From contig SIAQ01000015.1 in NCBI GenBank assembly GCA_009697105.1, forward strand, positions 1 to 61,872: DNA of 61,872 nt. Direction: 5' to 3'. The stretch comes from Gemmataceae bacterium. Lineage in GTDB: Bacteria > Planctomycetota > Planctomycetia > Gemmatales > Gemmataceae. Below, piece after piece: positions 25,754 to 34,700 of the stretch. The first letter of the stretch is position 1, and every line of letters begins with the position of its first letter. The translations under genes and the position numbers were made by a program. The notes under the pieces are model-generated. The model saw only the letters and a program-made list of their open reading frames with translations, searched no databases and was not told where the DNA came from.

Positions 25754-26947
25754 TCAAGTCGTATAGTCCGCATTCAGCCGCACGTAATCATACGTGAGGT
25801 CGCACGTGTAGAACGTACACTTGCCCTGGCCCAGCGTGAAGGTGAGACGCATCGTGATCTCGCGCGTGTCTTTGATGTAGGCGGAAACCACGCTGGCGTC
25901 GAAAGCGAGCGGCGTGCCTTTCTCGTAGAGCAGAAAGGCGCCGAGCCGAAGCGATAGATCAACCTCGGCGAACGCCACGCCCGCATACCCGGCAGCGGAC
26001 ACGATTCGGCCCCAGTTCGGGTCGGCGCCGAAGATGGCGGTCTTCACGAGCGCGCTTTCCGCGACGGTCTTGGCGATGCGGCGAGCGTCGGCGTCCGTGT
26101 GCGTGCCTTCGACATGAATCGTGATGAGATGGCTCGCGCCTTCCGCGTCGGAGGCCATGTCGCGCGCCAGTTCAGCGCAGACGGCGATGGCGGATTGTTT
26201 GAACTGCTCAAGAGCCGGGCCTTTGAGGCTGGCCACGGTTCCGTTGGCCAAGAAGATGAGCGAATCGTTCGTGCTGGTGTGACCTTCGACGCTGATCGAG
26301 TTGAACGACTGATCCGCAGCGATGGGTGCGAGCGCCGCCAAATCCTTGGCGTCCACCGGGGCGTCGGTGAGGACGAAGGCGAGCATCGTCGCCATGTTCG
26401 GGCCGATCATGGCGGCGCCTTTGGCGAAACCGGTGATGTGATACTGCGTGCCGTTGACCGTCAGCAAGCGCTGGCGCACTTTGATGCGCGTGTCGGTCGT
26501 GAGGATGGCGCGAGCGGCGAGTTCCAGTGCCTCGGTCCCGGCGGCCAATTCCTTGGCGACAAGCGGGATGCCGGATTCCAGGATGGCCATCGGGAGAAGT
26601 CGGCCGATAACGCCGGTGGAGCAAACGAGAATTTCTGTGGCTTCGACGCCGATCGCCTTGGCCGCCAGCGCGGTCATGCGTCGCGCATCGACAAGACCTT
26701 GGTCGCCTGTGCAGGCGTTGGCGTTGCCCGAGCAAATGACGATGCCGCGAATGGTCGTTGACGGCAGGCGCTCACGACAGATATGAACGGGAGCGGCACA
26801 GACGCGATTCTGCGTGAACGCGCCTGCCGCCGATGCCGGGCGATCGCTTGTCACTAGCGCCAAATCGAGCCGGCCTGGCTCCGACGCACGCAACCCCGAA
26901 TGCACGCCGGCGAAACGAAATCCTGTCGGTAGTTGAATTTGTTCCAT
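25754..26947 (-). CDS. argJ: Glutamate N-acetyltransferase / amino-acid acetyltransferase (ArgJ)
   Basis: 397 residues. The autocleavage site lies in MIGPNMATMLAF, where the family is cut between Ala and Thr and the Thr becomes the nucleophile of the beta chain. SVEGHTSTNDSLIFLANG and GADPNWGRIVSAAGYAGV are also diagnostic. It recycles the acetyl group from N-acetylornithine to glutamate; bifunctional members also use acetyl-CoA. ATG 26947 gives the canonical start of the family. Arginine-pathway partners other than argA at 14128 are not in the window. Confidence 0.95.
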   Translation of the reverse strand: MEQIQLPTGFRFAGVHSGLRASEPGRLDLALVTSDRPASAAGAFTQNRVCAAPVHICRERLPSTTIRGIVICSGNANACTGDQGLVDARRMTALAAKAIGVEATEILVCSTGVIGRLLPMAILESGIPLVAKELAAGTEALELAARAILTTDTRIKVRQRLLTVNGTQYHITGFAKGAAMIGPNMATMLAFVLTDAPVDAKDLAALAPIAADQSFNSISVEGHTSTNDSLIFLANGTVASLKGPALEQFKQSAIAVCAELARDMASDAEGASHLITIHVEGTHTDADARRIAKTVAESALVKTAIFGADPNWGRIVSAAGYAGVAFAEVDLSLRLGAFLLYEKGTPLAFDASVVSAYIKDTREITMRLTFTLGQGKCTFYTCDLTYDYVRLNADYTT

Positions 26948-27072
26948 GCACGCCATTATAGGTCGCGCGTAGGTCAACAGCAAATGGCGATCAATTCCGA
27001 TCAATACCAGAGTTGATGCGATTATGCGATATACAACGATCGCAAAGCTGGCTTATCAAAAATCCAGATCCT

Positions 27073-27204
27073 TCACCACAGAGACACAGAGGCACTGAGA
27101 AGAAAAGAACAGGTAAAATTGAACTATACACACCATCAAATGAAGCAGGTATTTGTCCCCAACTCTTTCTCCCAATTTGCATTCTCTGTGTCTCTGTGGT
27201 TCAT
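27073..27204. repeat. Palindromic repeat, family C, interior different from the composite copies
   Basis: Arms ACCACAGAGACACAGAGG (27075-27092) and CTCTGTGTCTCTGTGGT (27184-27201) flank about 90 bases unlike those in the composite elements. It shows the arms exist apart from the composite unit. It lies between argJ and the small membrane protein gene. Confidence 0.7.
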
Positions 27205-27212
27205 CATCCGCG

Positions 27213-27527
27213 CTATTCGTCCGCGTACGGCATCCGCACCGGGCGATCGGGGTTGGCATCGGGTCGCGGCGGTTGATGCATGCCAAGTTGGAGCAACACG
27301 CGCAGCGGCGGGCCAAGCGGTGGTTCGCGTGTGTCCACGATCACCGGCAGGCCGCCATCGACAACCAACGGCTCGATGATATCGCTCGCCTCGGCGTCGC
27401 CGTCACCTTTGACGTTGACGAATGGCTGCTGTTCCGGGCGAGAGTTGCCCGATCCGACAAAGTACCACGTGCCCCCGGCCATGACCAAGATAACCGCGCA
27501 ACCTACCCTCATGTGCCAGCGACGCAT
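27213..27527 (-). CDS. Small membrane-anchored protein
   Basis: 104 residues. A single N-terminal helix (MRVGCAVILVMAGGTWYFVG) is followed by a Pro-rich hydrophilic tail, probably periplasmic. No domain is recognised. ATG 27527 is supported by AAGGAG seven bases upstream; the in-frame ATG further upstream is not. It stands alone. Confidence 0.6.
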   Translation of the reverse strand: MRRWHMRVGCAVILVMAGGTWYFVGSGNSRPEQQPFVNVKGDGDAEASDIIEPLVVDGGLPVIVDTREPPLGPPLRVLLQLGMHQPPRPDANPDRPVRMPYADE

Positions 27528-27688
27528 AGTCAACTCCTTTTCCGCAAACGGACCTTCCGCGCAATTACGTTGATACCCCAACGTCGGTAATCGTTGCAAG
27601 GCCAACCGCGAATCGCTATTTCCCGCACGCGGTCCGATTTGGTATGTTCTCTACGGCATGCGTTCATTAGCAATCCTGTGGGATGTAT

Positions 27689-27712
27689 CGAGCGCTAAGC
27701 CGCAAGCGGAAT
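27689..27712. repeat. Half copy of palindromic family A
   Basis: Right arm only (CGAGCGCTAAGCCGCAAGCG), 29 bases upstream of the PLD-like gene. Confidence 0.6.
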
Positions 27713-27740
27713 AACAAACGGGAATATAAGGACATCTGCC

Positions 27741-28361
27741 ATGCCACATTGGCCATTCGATCCGATGACGCTCATGTGGATTCAAGTCGCCACCGGCGCA
27801 ACCGGGATGCTGACGCTTGTCTTTCTCTTTCGCTGGATGATGCGCAAGATCGGCAAGTTATTGGACGTGCAAATCTATTTCTCGCCCAAAGGCGGTTGCC
27901 AGGCGGCCATTGTTCGTGAATTGATGTGCGCTCGCAGCGAAGTGTTGGTGCAGGCTTACTCGTTCACTGCCGATCCGCTGACCTTCGCATTGGTCGAGTT
28001 AAAGAAAAAAGGCATCCTGGTCGACATCGTGCTAGACAAGAGTAATGAAGTGGACCGCTACTCCGACCTACGCATCTTCATCGAGAACGATATGGAAGTG
28101 AAGGTCGATCACGAACACGCTATCGCGCACAACAAGATCATCATCATCGACAAAAAAGTCGTCATCACCGGCAGCTACAATTTCACGAATCAAGCCGAGA
28201 GCGACAACGCCGAGAACGTCATCATTATCAAAGGCAACCCTGAAATGGTGGCTGCTTATCGCGAGAATTTCTTCAAACATCGCGAGCACGCCAAGGCGGC
28301 GGCGATTCGCGAACCGAAAGATCGCCACGCCTCTAGCACGCCGGTTGCCAAAGCGGCGTGA
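27741..28361 (+). CDS. Membrane-anchored phospholipase D-like (single HKD) protein
   Basis: 206 residues. An N-terminal membrane helix (about 11-32) is followed by one PLD domain with the HxKxxxxD motif in HNKIIIIDKKVVITGSYNFT. Single-HKD proteins such as Nuc endonuclease work as dimers and hydrolyse phosphodiesters of DNA or lipids. The conserved GS-x-NFT after the motif supports the nuclease/cardiolipin-synthase-like branch. AAGGA precedes the ATG. The active site side of the membrane cannot be settled from sequence alone. Confidence 0.88.
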   Translation: MPHWPFDPMTLMWIQVATGATGMLTLVFLFRWMMRKIGKLLDVQIYFSPKGGCQAAIVRELMCARSEVLVQAYSFTADPLTFALVELKKKGILVDIVLDKSNEVDRYSDLRIFIENDMEVKVDHEHAIAHNKIIIIDKKVVITGSYNFTNQAESDNAENVIIIKGNPEMVAAYRENFFKHREHAKAAAIREPKDRHASSTPVAKAA

Positions 28362-28380
28362 GCGATGGCTATGAAATACA

Positions 28381-28684
28381 GGCCCAAGGGTGAGGTACTC
28401 CGAACCCCATCGGCACCAACTTAAGGAAACGATGTCAGCAAAACGCAATTTAACCACAGAGACACAGAGAAAATGCGCGGAATAGGGAGCGAACAATTTC
28501 ACGATTCCGGCGTGTCTTCCTTGTTTTCCATTCTTCGTATTTTCTCTGTGTCTCTGTGTCTCTGTGTCTCTGTGGTTAAAAATTCTAACCGTGTCGCGGC
28601 TGAGCTTAAGTTGATGCCTATGGGACGAGGTATTCCGAACCCTTAGCATCACCAGAGGTTCGGAGTACCTCGCCTCTGGGCTTA
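28381..28684 (-). mobile_element. Composite palindromic element, copy 2 (MITE-like)
   Basis: Reverse-orientation copy of the element at 10778-11085, alignable from end to end (outer GTACTCCGAACCCC arms, CACCAACTTAAGG, GATGTCAGCAAAACGCAA, then the CACAGAGACACAGAG arms). Here the inner arm has expanded to four tandem CTCTGTGT units. It contains no gene. It fills the space between the PLD-like gene and metF. Confidence 0.8.
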
Positions 28685-28702
28685 TGTGAATATCCAAGCG
28701 AC

Positions 28703-29572
28703 TCACGCCATGCCCAAGTTCTTCAGAATCTCCGCGGTACTGGTGACGCGGTTCAGGCAGTAGAAGTGGAAGCCGGCCACGCGATTCATCAACTTCTCGC
28801 ATAGTTCCGTACACACCTCGACGCCGAGCTTTCGCACCGACTCATCGTCATTGGCGTATTGGTCGATTTTCTGCAAGATCGGCGTCGGCAACCTCGACCC
28901 GCACAACGACGTGAATCGCTTGATCTGGGCGGCGTTGAGAAAGGGCAGAATCCCCGGCACGATCGGCACCTTCACGTTGCGCTTGTTGCGCAGGTAATCC
29001 TCCATATCGAGGAAATCGCTCCAATCGTAGAACAACTGCGTAATGAGAAACTCCGCGCCGGCTTCCACTTTCTCGGCTGCATAGTCCCAATCGCGATGCT
29101 TGCAGCGGGCCTCGACATGGCCTTCAGGATAGACTGCCGCCCCGACGCAGATTTTCGACCGCCCGCGGATGAATCGAATGAGGTCGGTGGCGTTGGCGAA
29201 CCCGCCTTCGGTGGCCTGAAACGTCTGCTGATCCTTCGGCGGATCGCCGCGGAGGGCGAGCACGTTCTCGAAGCCGCGATTGTGAATGTCATCGAGAAAA
29301 TCGCCGAGCATCGCCTGCGTGGAACCGACGCAGGTGAGGTGAGGCATCGATTCGATATTGTACTTGTCGCGCAAACGCTGGACGATGCGCGTCGTGCTGT
29401 CGCGCGTCCCGCCGCCGGCACCGTAGGTGACGGAAATAAACGCCGGCTTGAGTTGCTGCAAGCCGGGCACTGTGTCGGTGAAGAGAGTCTCGATGCCGGC
29501 GTCGTTTTTAGGCGGGAAGAACTCGAACGAAATCGTCGGCGTCGGTCGGTCGTAGAGGTCGCGGATTCGCAA
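28703..29572 (-). CDS. metF: 5,10-methylenetetrahydrofolate reductase
   Basis: 289 residues, the bacterial MetF length. The family opening TISFEFFPPKNDAG is at residues 13-26. VTYGAGGGTRDST and LALRGDPP are FAD/folate-binding stretches, and PHLTCVG is also conserved. It reduces methylene-THF to methyl-THF for methionine synthesis, with FAD. The start codon is TTG (29572-29570), supported by AAGGAG seven bases upstream. It is monocistronic and flanked by repeats on both sides. Confidence 0.95.
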   Translation of the reverse strand: MRIRDLYDRPTPTISFEFFPPKNDAGIETLFTDTVPGLQQLKPAFISVTYGAGGGTRDSTTRIVQRLRDKYNIESMPHLTCVGSTQAMLGDFLDDIHNRGFENVLALRGDPPKDQQTFQATEGGFANATDLIRFIRGRSKICVGAAVYPEGHVEARCKHRDWDYAAEKVEAGAEFLITQLFYDWSDFLDMEDYLRNKRNVKVPIVPGILPFLNAAQIKRFTSLCGSRLPTPILQKIDQYANDDESVRKLGVEVCTELCEKLMNRVAGFHFYCLNRVTSTAEILKNLGMA

Positions 29573-29627
29573 GCGAAACTCCTTAATCGCGGGGAATGAG
29601 GGTGCGCAACGCAGCTAGCAGAGAACC

Positions 29628-29724
29628 AAAATCAACCACAGATCACACGAATTTCACGGATAGGGAAAAACCACGCAGGTGTTTTCACCTATCCGTGGGA
29701 TCGGTACTATCCGTAGTTGAAGTC
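29628..29724. repeat. Palindromic repeat, family E copy 2
   Basis: Diverged copy of the repeat at 16941-17036, with outer arms AAAATCAACCACAGAT and ATCCGTAGTTGAAG. It lies between metF and the SMP-30-like gene, which are divergent, so it may sit between their promoters. Confidence 0.75.
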
Positions 29725-29843
29725 TTACAATCGGCGTCGTGCGCCAGGATAATATACGAAATGTTCGTCAATTTATGGGAATTTCCCACGAGCGTCGGTA
29801 TGATGCACCGCAACAATTATTCCTGTCGCTTTGGAGATTCGTT

Positions 29844-30875
29844 ATGCTGCGTCTTTGCCTTGCCAGTTTCACTATTCTCGCCACTGCGGTTAGCGGCGCC
29901 TTTTCCGGCGACGAGGCGACGAAGCCGGTTCCGCTGCCGCCTGGTCTCGTCGCCCCGGATATCGTCGTCGAGACAGCGGGCACCGTCGCTTTCCTCGAAG
30001 GCCCCGCCGTCGATGCCTTTGGCAACGTCTTCGTCTCCGACATCGCCGGCAATCGCATCCTCCGCATGGATCCCAAGGGCCGACTCTCGGTCTTTCGTCC
30101 CGACAGCGGACGGACCAACGGCAACTGCTTCGACGCCCAGGGCCGACTCATCAGCTGCGAAGGCAACGAACAAGGCCCTGGCCGACGCCGAATTGTCCGC
30201 ACCGATTTCCGATCGAACGTAATCACGATCCTTACCGATTCCTACGAAGGCAAACGCTACAACAGCCCCAATGACGCCTGCGTCGATGCCAAGGGCCGTA
30301 TCTGGTTCACCGATCCCTACTATGGCACCGATCGCAAACAACTCGAAATGGACGTCGAAGGAGTCTACCGCATCGACACCACCAATGAAGGCTACCAGGT
30401 CAAACGCGTCCTCACGCAAAAGGAGATCGATCGGCCCAACGGCATCGCCATCACGCCCGACGCCAAGACACTCTACGTTATCGACAGTCATCCCAAGCTC
30501 GGCGGCAATCGCAAAGTCTGGGCCTTCGATGTCGCCGACGACGGCTCGTTGAGCAAGCGTCGGCTCATCTACGATTTCGGCAAAGGCCGTGGCGGCGATG
30601 GCATGAAGCTCGACGTGCAAGGCAATCTCTGGGTCGCCGCCGGCATCTCCGTCAAGCGTGGCCCCGGCGAAACACTCGACAACCCGCCGGGCGTTTACGT
30701 CATCTCGCCCGCCGGCAAACTGCTAGGCCGAATTGATGTGCCCGAGAACCTCATCACCAACCTCGCATTCGGCGGCCCGGACCTCAAGACGCTCTACGTC
30801 ACCGCAGGCAAGACGATCTACCGTTTCCCAACGCAAGTGTCGGGCTACGCGGTGTATCCGGCTATTAAAAAGTAG
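29844..30875 (+). CDS. Secreted SMP-30/gluconolactonase-like propeller protein
   Basis: 343 residues with a signal peptide (MLRLCLASFTILATAVSG). The SMP-30/gluconolactonase fold is shown by FLEGPAVDAFGNVFVSDI, the metal-ligand Asn/Asp pairs in NSPNDACVDAKGRIWFTDP and IDRPNGIAITPDAKTLYVID. Family members hydrolyse lactones in a metal-dependent way. Export suggests sugar-lactone catabolism outside the cytoplasm. ATG 29844 has GGAG upstream, and the signal peptide begins there. Confidence 0.88.
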   Translation: MLRLCLASFTILATAVSGAFSGDEATKPVPLPPGLVAPDIVVETAGTVAFLEGPAVDAFGNVFVSDIAGNRILRMDPKGRLSVFRPDSGRTNGNCFDAQGRLISCEGNEQGPGRRRIVRTDFRSNVITILTDSYEGKRYNSPNDACVDAKGRIWFTDPYYGTDRKQLEMDVEGVYRIDTTNEGYQVKRVLTQKEIDRPNGIAITPDAKTLYVIDSHPKLGGNRKVWAFDVADDGSLSKRRLIYDFGKGRGGDGMKLDVQGNLWVAAGISVKRGPGETLDNPPGVYVISPAGKLLGRIDVPENLITNLAFGGPDLKTLYVTAGKTIYRFPTQVSGYAVYPAIKK

Positions 30876-30879
30876 GATC

Positions 30880-30961
30880 CGTTTAGCCGCTCGCCTGTGG
30901 CGAGCGCGGATTTAACGATTCACCGACTCGTCCGCGCTCGCCACAGGCGGGCGGCTAAACG
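30880..30961. repeat. Palindromic repeat, family G
   Basis: Perfectly pairing arms of about 31 bases (30880-30910 and 30931-30961, core GTTTAGCCGCTCGCC) directly after the SMP-30-like gene and about 80 bases before the ECF sigma gene. It may act as a terminator between them. A half copy is near 41345. Confidence 0.8.
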
Positions 30962-31071
30962 AAATGCACTCGATCCACAAATTTTTCCCTATTTGCGCGC
31001 GCAATCGGTCCTTGCCTCGTCTTATCTGTAGGAAATCATGATGACCGACACCGAAACAAACCTGGTCATTT

Positions 31072-31599
31072 GTGCACGGCGATGAGGCGGCGTTCGAGGG
31101 ACTGGTGCGCCGTGTCTCCCGACTCGTGTACGCACGGCTTTATCTCGAAGTCGGCGATGCCCATTTGGCGGAAGATTTGCTGCAAGACACGCTGCTCACC
31201 GCGTTTCGCACGATCGGACAACTGACGAATGCCGAGAAGTTTCGCCCGTGGATATTACGCATCGCCCAGAATACCGCCATCGACGCGATTCGTCGGCAGG
31301 CTCGCAAGAAACGCACGCCAGAGCCTGAGGTTTTGAAGTTTCGGCGAGATATGCAGGTTGTTTCGACGCCCGAAGAAGAGATGGAGCGATCCGAGATGCG
31401 CGAGAAGCTGCTCGCCGTGCTGCGTGCGATGCCTGATGAATACCGCCTGCCTCTCATCTTGCGATACTTTGTCGGTGCCGATTACGAATCAATCCAAAAG
31501 CAAATGGGCTTGTCCAACGGTTCGCTGCGTGGCATGTTGCACCGCGGCATGACACGTCTACGTGCGGAAATGCAAAAAGAAACTCAAGCCCAAGGGTGA
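31072..31599 (+). CDS. ECF-type sigma factor, apparent 5' frameshift
   Basis: 175 residues from GTG 31072. Region 2 (AEDLLQDTLLTAFR ... RPWILRIAQNTAIDAIRR) and region 4 (MPDEYRLPLILRYFVGADYE, then SNGSLRGMLHRGMTRLR) are complete. The natural start is probably ATG 31038 or 31041, preceded by AGGAA. That frame reads MMTDTETNLVI, the usual ECF opening, but is one base out of phase with HGDEAAFEGL, so a single-base lesion near 31070 is likely. The next gene encodes its likely anti-sigma partner. The stop codon is contributed by a palindromic repeat. Confidence 0.88.
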   Translation: MHGDEAAFEGLVRRVSRLVYARLYLEVGDAHLAEDLLQDTLLTAFRTIGQLTNAEKFRPWILRIAQNTAIDAIRRQARKKRTPEPEVLKFRRDMQVVSTPEEEMERSEMREKLLAVLRAMPDEYRLPLILRYFVGADYESIQKQMGLSNGSLRGMLHRGMTRLRAEMQKETQAQG

Positions 31600-31675
31600 G
31601 GTACTCCGAACCCCTGGGATCGATTGCGGGCACACGCTCATCCCAGGGGTTCGGAGTACCTCACCCCTGGGCTTG
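31585..31675. repeat. Palindromic repeat, family B, overlapping the sigma gene stop
   Basis: Arms 31585-31620 and 31640-31675 pair almost perfectly (core GGTACTCCGAACCCC). The left arm encodes the last residues AQG and the TGA of the sigma factor; the right arm ends 11 bases before the ribosome binding site of the anti-sigma gene. The hairpin would form in the intercistronic mRNA and could set the sigma to anti-sigma ratio. Confidence 0.85.
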
Positions 31676-31700
31676 AATTTATCAAGAAGGAAGTATCACC

Positions 31701-34700
31701 ATGTCAAATCACGCATGGGCTGAAGAAAACCTGGCCGCCTACACGATGGGCGGGCTATCCGCGCAAGAGCGTGGCGATCTTGAAGCCCATCTCGCCGACT
31801 GTGCCAACTGCACGGCGGTACTCAGCGATTCACTTGACGTGGAGAAAGTAATGGACGATCTGTTCGCCAGCGCTCGCCCCGATGCCGGCCTGGAAGATCG
31901 CGTTCTGCAGAGTTTGAGGCGTAAGCCGGCTCGGCGCGCGAATTGGCTGCTGTTCGTCGGTTCCGCCGCTGCGGTGCTCGTGTTCGGCCTGATCGGCGCG
32001 ATCGCCCAATCGCTGCTCGAAGGCGGCAAGCTGCCTGGCGGGCCGATGGCGCAGAATAACCTCAAACTGAGTACCATGAGCACGGGTCGCTCGTTTTTTG
32101 GGCTCATTAGCGATGAGTCTGCGTCGCGCGAGGAAAAAGAAAGCTTCAAAGTCACCGATATCGATCCTTCGCCGAACGCGCAGGAAAAAAACACGAATAT
32201 CAACTACGCCTTGGATCGTATTGCCGAAGTGAGTGTGCCGGGGACGGTGGTGCCCAATGCAGTCGTCGGAATTCTGAACGGCGAGAAGTCCGCGCCGCCG
32301 ACGAGCATACCCGCGCCGGGCGGGTTCGGCAAAGGCGGGCAGGGTGGCGCGATCGAACCCAGCCCGCAGTTTGGCGGCTACGACCCCAAGGGGCCTGGGC
32401 TGAATGGCTCGTTCTATGGCAAAAAAGGCCCCGCCATCGAAACAGTTCGCCCGCTGACGCGCAGTGTGCCGTTGCTCGATGGCATCGCCAAAACCTACGA
32501 TCGGGGCGGAAAAGGCGAAGGGCTGGAAAAACTACTCCAAAGCGAATTCGATAGCGACAAAAAGCTGGCTGTGGATATTGGCGATAAAGTCAGAGATAAG
32601 CTGAAAGGTAAAGAAATCGAAGAGGTCACCAAGGCGCTCGAGTTCTTCAATCGCGATAAGCGAGAGGAATCGAAAAAAGATACCGGCGGCAAATCGAAAG
32701 AGGAAGAAAACGGAGAGCTCAAGTTCCTCGATGGCGCCAAGGGCAAAGATTTGGCCGAGTTTTACAAGAACCAGGGCGGCGAGGGGAAACCTGGCGAGGG
32801 CGGCAGGGTGCAATTCGCGCCGACTTTCGTCGCTCCGAAGCTGAATTGGGCGGTTCCCGGCATGATGATGGGCGGTGGCGGTGGCGGCGTGCCCGGCATG
32901 ATGGGTGGCATGCCCGGCTTCCCGGGAAATCCGCCAGCTGGCCCCGCGCTGACCCCGACTTTTGCACCACCGATCAGCCCGCCGTTGGCGCGGGTCGATC
33001 CGAGCAAAGACACAAAAGGCACAAAAGGCTATTTCGACGATCTAGCCACCGGCGGCAAAGGCGACAAATCAGACCTCAGCGACAAACTTCCTGATGGTGG
33101 GCAAAAACCAGGAGATGGAAAACCAAATACCAGCGAAAGCCTCGGCAAGAAAACTGCCGAAAGTTCGGCGAATCAAGGCGCCGCAACTAAACCGCTCCAA
33201 GAACCGAAAACCCTCCCGCCCGATGAACCCAAGATCGGCCGTATGATTATCCGCACCGGCGACATGGAGTTCGAGACCGAAGTATTCGACGACGCTCTGC
33301 AAGTCGTTTCACGCCTCATCGCCGACGTCAAGGGCGGCTTCATCGCCACCGTCAATAGTGACAAGCTGCCCAACGGCAAAGCGCGTGGCTCCGTCGTCGT
33401 CCGCATGCCGCCGACGTTTCTCGACAAGTTCATCTACGACCTGCGCCGCGAACTATCCAAGACCAGCGATCTCAAGAGCCAACGTCTCGGCAGCCTCGAT
33501 GTCACCAAAATGTTCTACGACATCGACAGTCGGCTGCGCGCCTCACGCACATTGGAAGATCGCCTGATCCAGATCATCAAGACCGGCAAAGGCACCGTCA
33601 AGGAACTCGTCGAAGCCGAGCGCGAGCTTGGCGTCTGGCGCACGAAGATCGAGGAAATGGAAGGCGAGATTCGCTACTACAACAACCAGGTCTCGCTTTC
33701 CACGCTGACGATCATCTTCGCAGAGAAGGAACTGCAAGCCCCGACCGCCCTCGTCCTCACGTCGAGCGTCAACGTTCGGCTCGAAGTGGACGACGTCAGC
33801 AAAGCCCACCAGGATGCACTGCGAGCAGCCGAAGAAGTCAAGGGCCGTATCACGCGGTCGGACATCAAGACGCACACCGCGGGGCAGATCGAATCGGTGT
33901 TGAGCGTCGAGGTTCCGCCGGCGAAGAAGGACACGTTCTTCCTCGCGCTGAGCAAGCTGGGTATCGTCTCGGATCATCGCGAAAACTCCAGCCAGCGGAC
34001 CGAGGGCGGCGCAGGCAAGCCAGGCGTACTTAAACCGCGCCTGGAGGATGTCCGCTTTGAAATCCAGATGATGAACAACGCCAACCTCAAGCCCAAACAT
34101 AGCGTACATCTGACCATCGCCACCACCGACGTGAATGGCAACTACGGGAAGCTGCAAGACCTGATCGCCAAGATCAAAGGCCAATTACGCGATTCGCAGA
34201 TCAACGAAGCCGACAAGCTCAATACCTTTGCAACTGTCGATTTCAACGTCCCGACGACTGACAAGGGCACCATCGACAAGCTCATCGAAGCGTTCGGCGA
34301 GACGCTGTCGCGCACCAAGACCCAGGCGACGGTCGGCGAGCTCACGACCGATCGCAAGTACGGCTATTCGCTCAACATGATCGACTACGGCAGCGCCAAG
34401 CCGCGAACCGTGGACGACATGCACCTGGCGACACTCGACGTGCCGGCCAAAGTGAAGGTCCTCGTCGAGGCCGTCGCCGCCGCCAAGGGGCATGTTCGCC
34501 TGGCCCAGGTGAACGAGAAGGATAAACGGAATATCACCGCCCAACTGTTCTTCATCGTCGCAACGGAGGAGAAAGCGAAGTTCGACACGTTGCTCGTTTC
34601 GCTCGCCTCCGTGCTGTCGAAATCGACGGCTCGCACGCCTGCCAGCGAGATCGCGACCGAAAAGAAGCATGGCTACTCGGTGCAGTTGCAAGACTTCATA

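Noticed and set aside
28540..28578. CTCTGTGT tandem run as CRISPR or origin iterons
   Set aside because: It is an expanded arm of a palindromic element that exists elsewhere with fewer units, and no replication gene is nearby.
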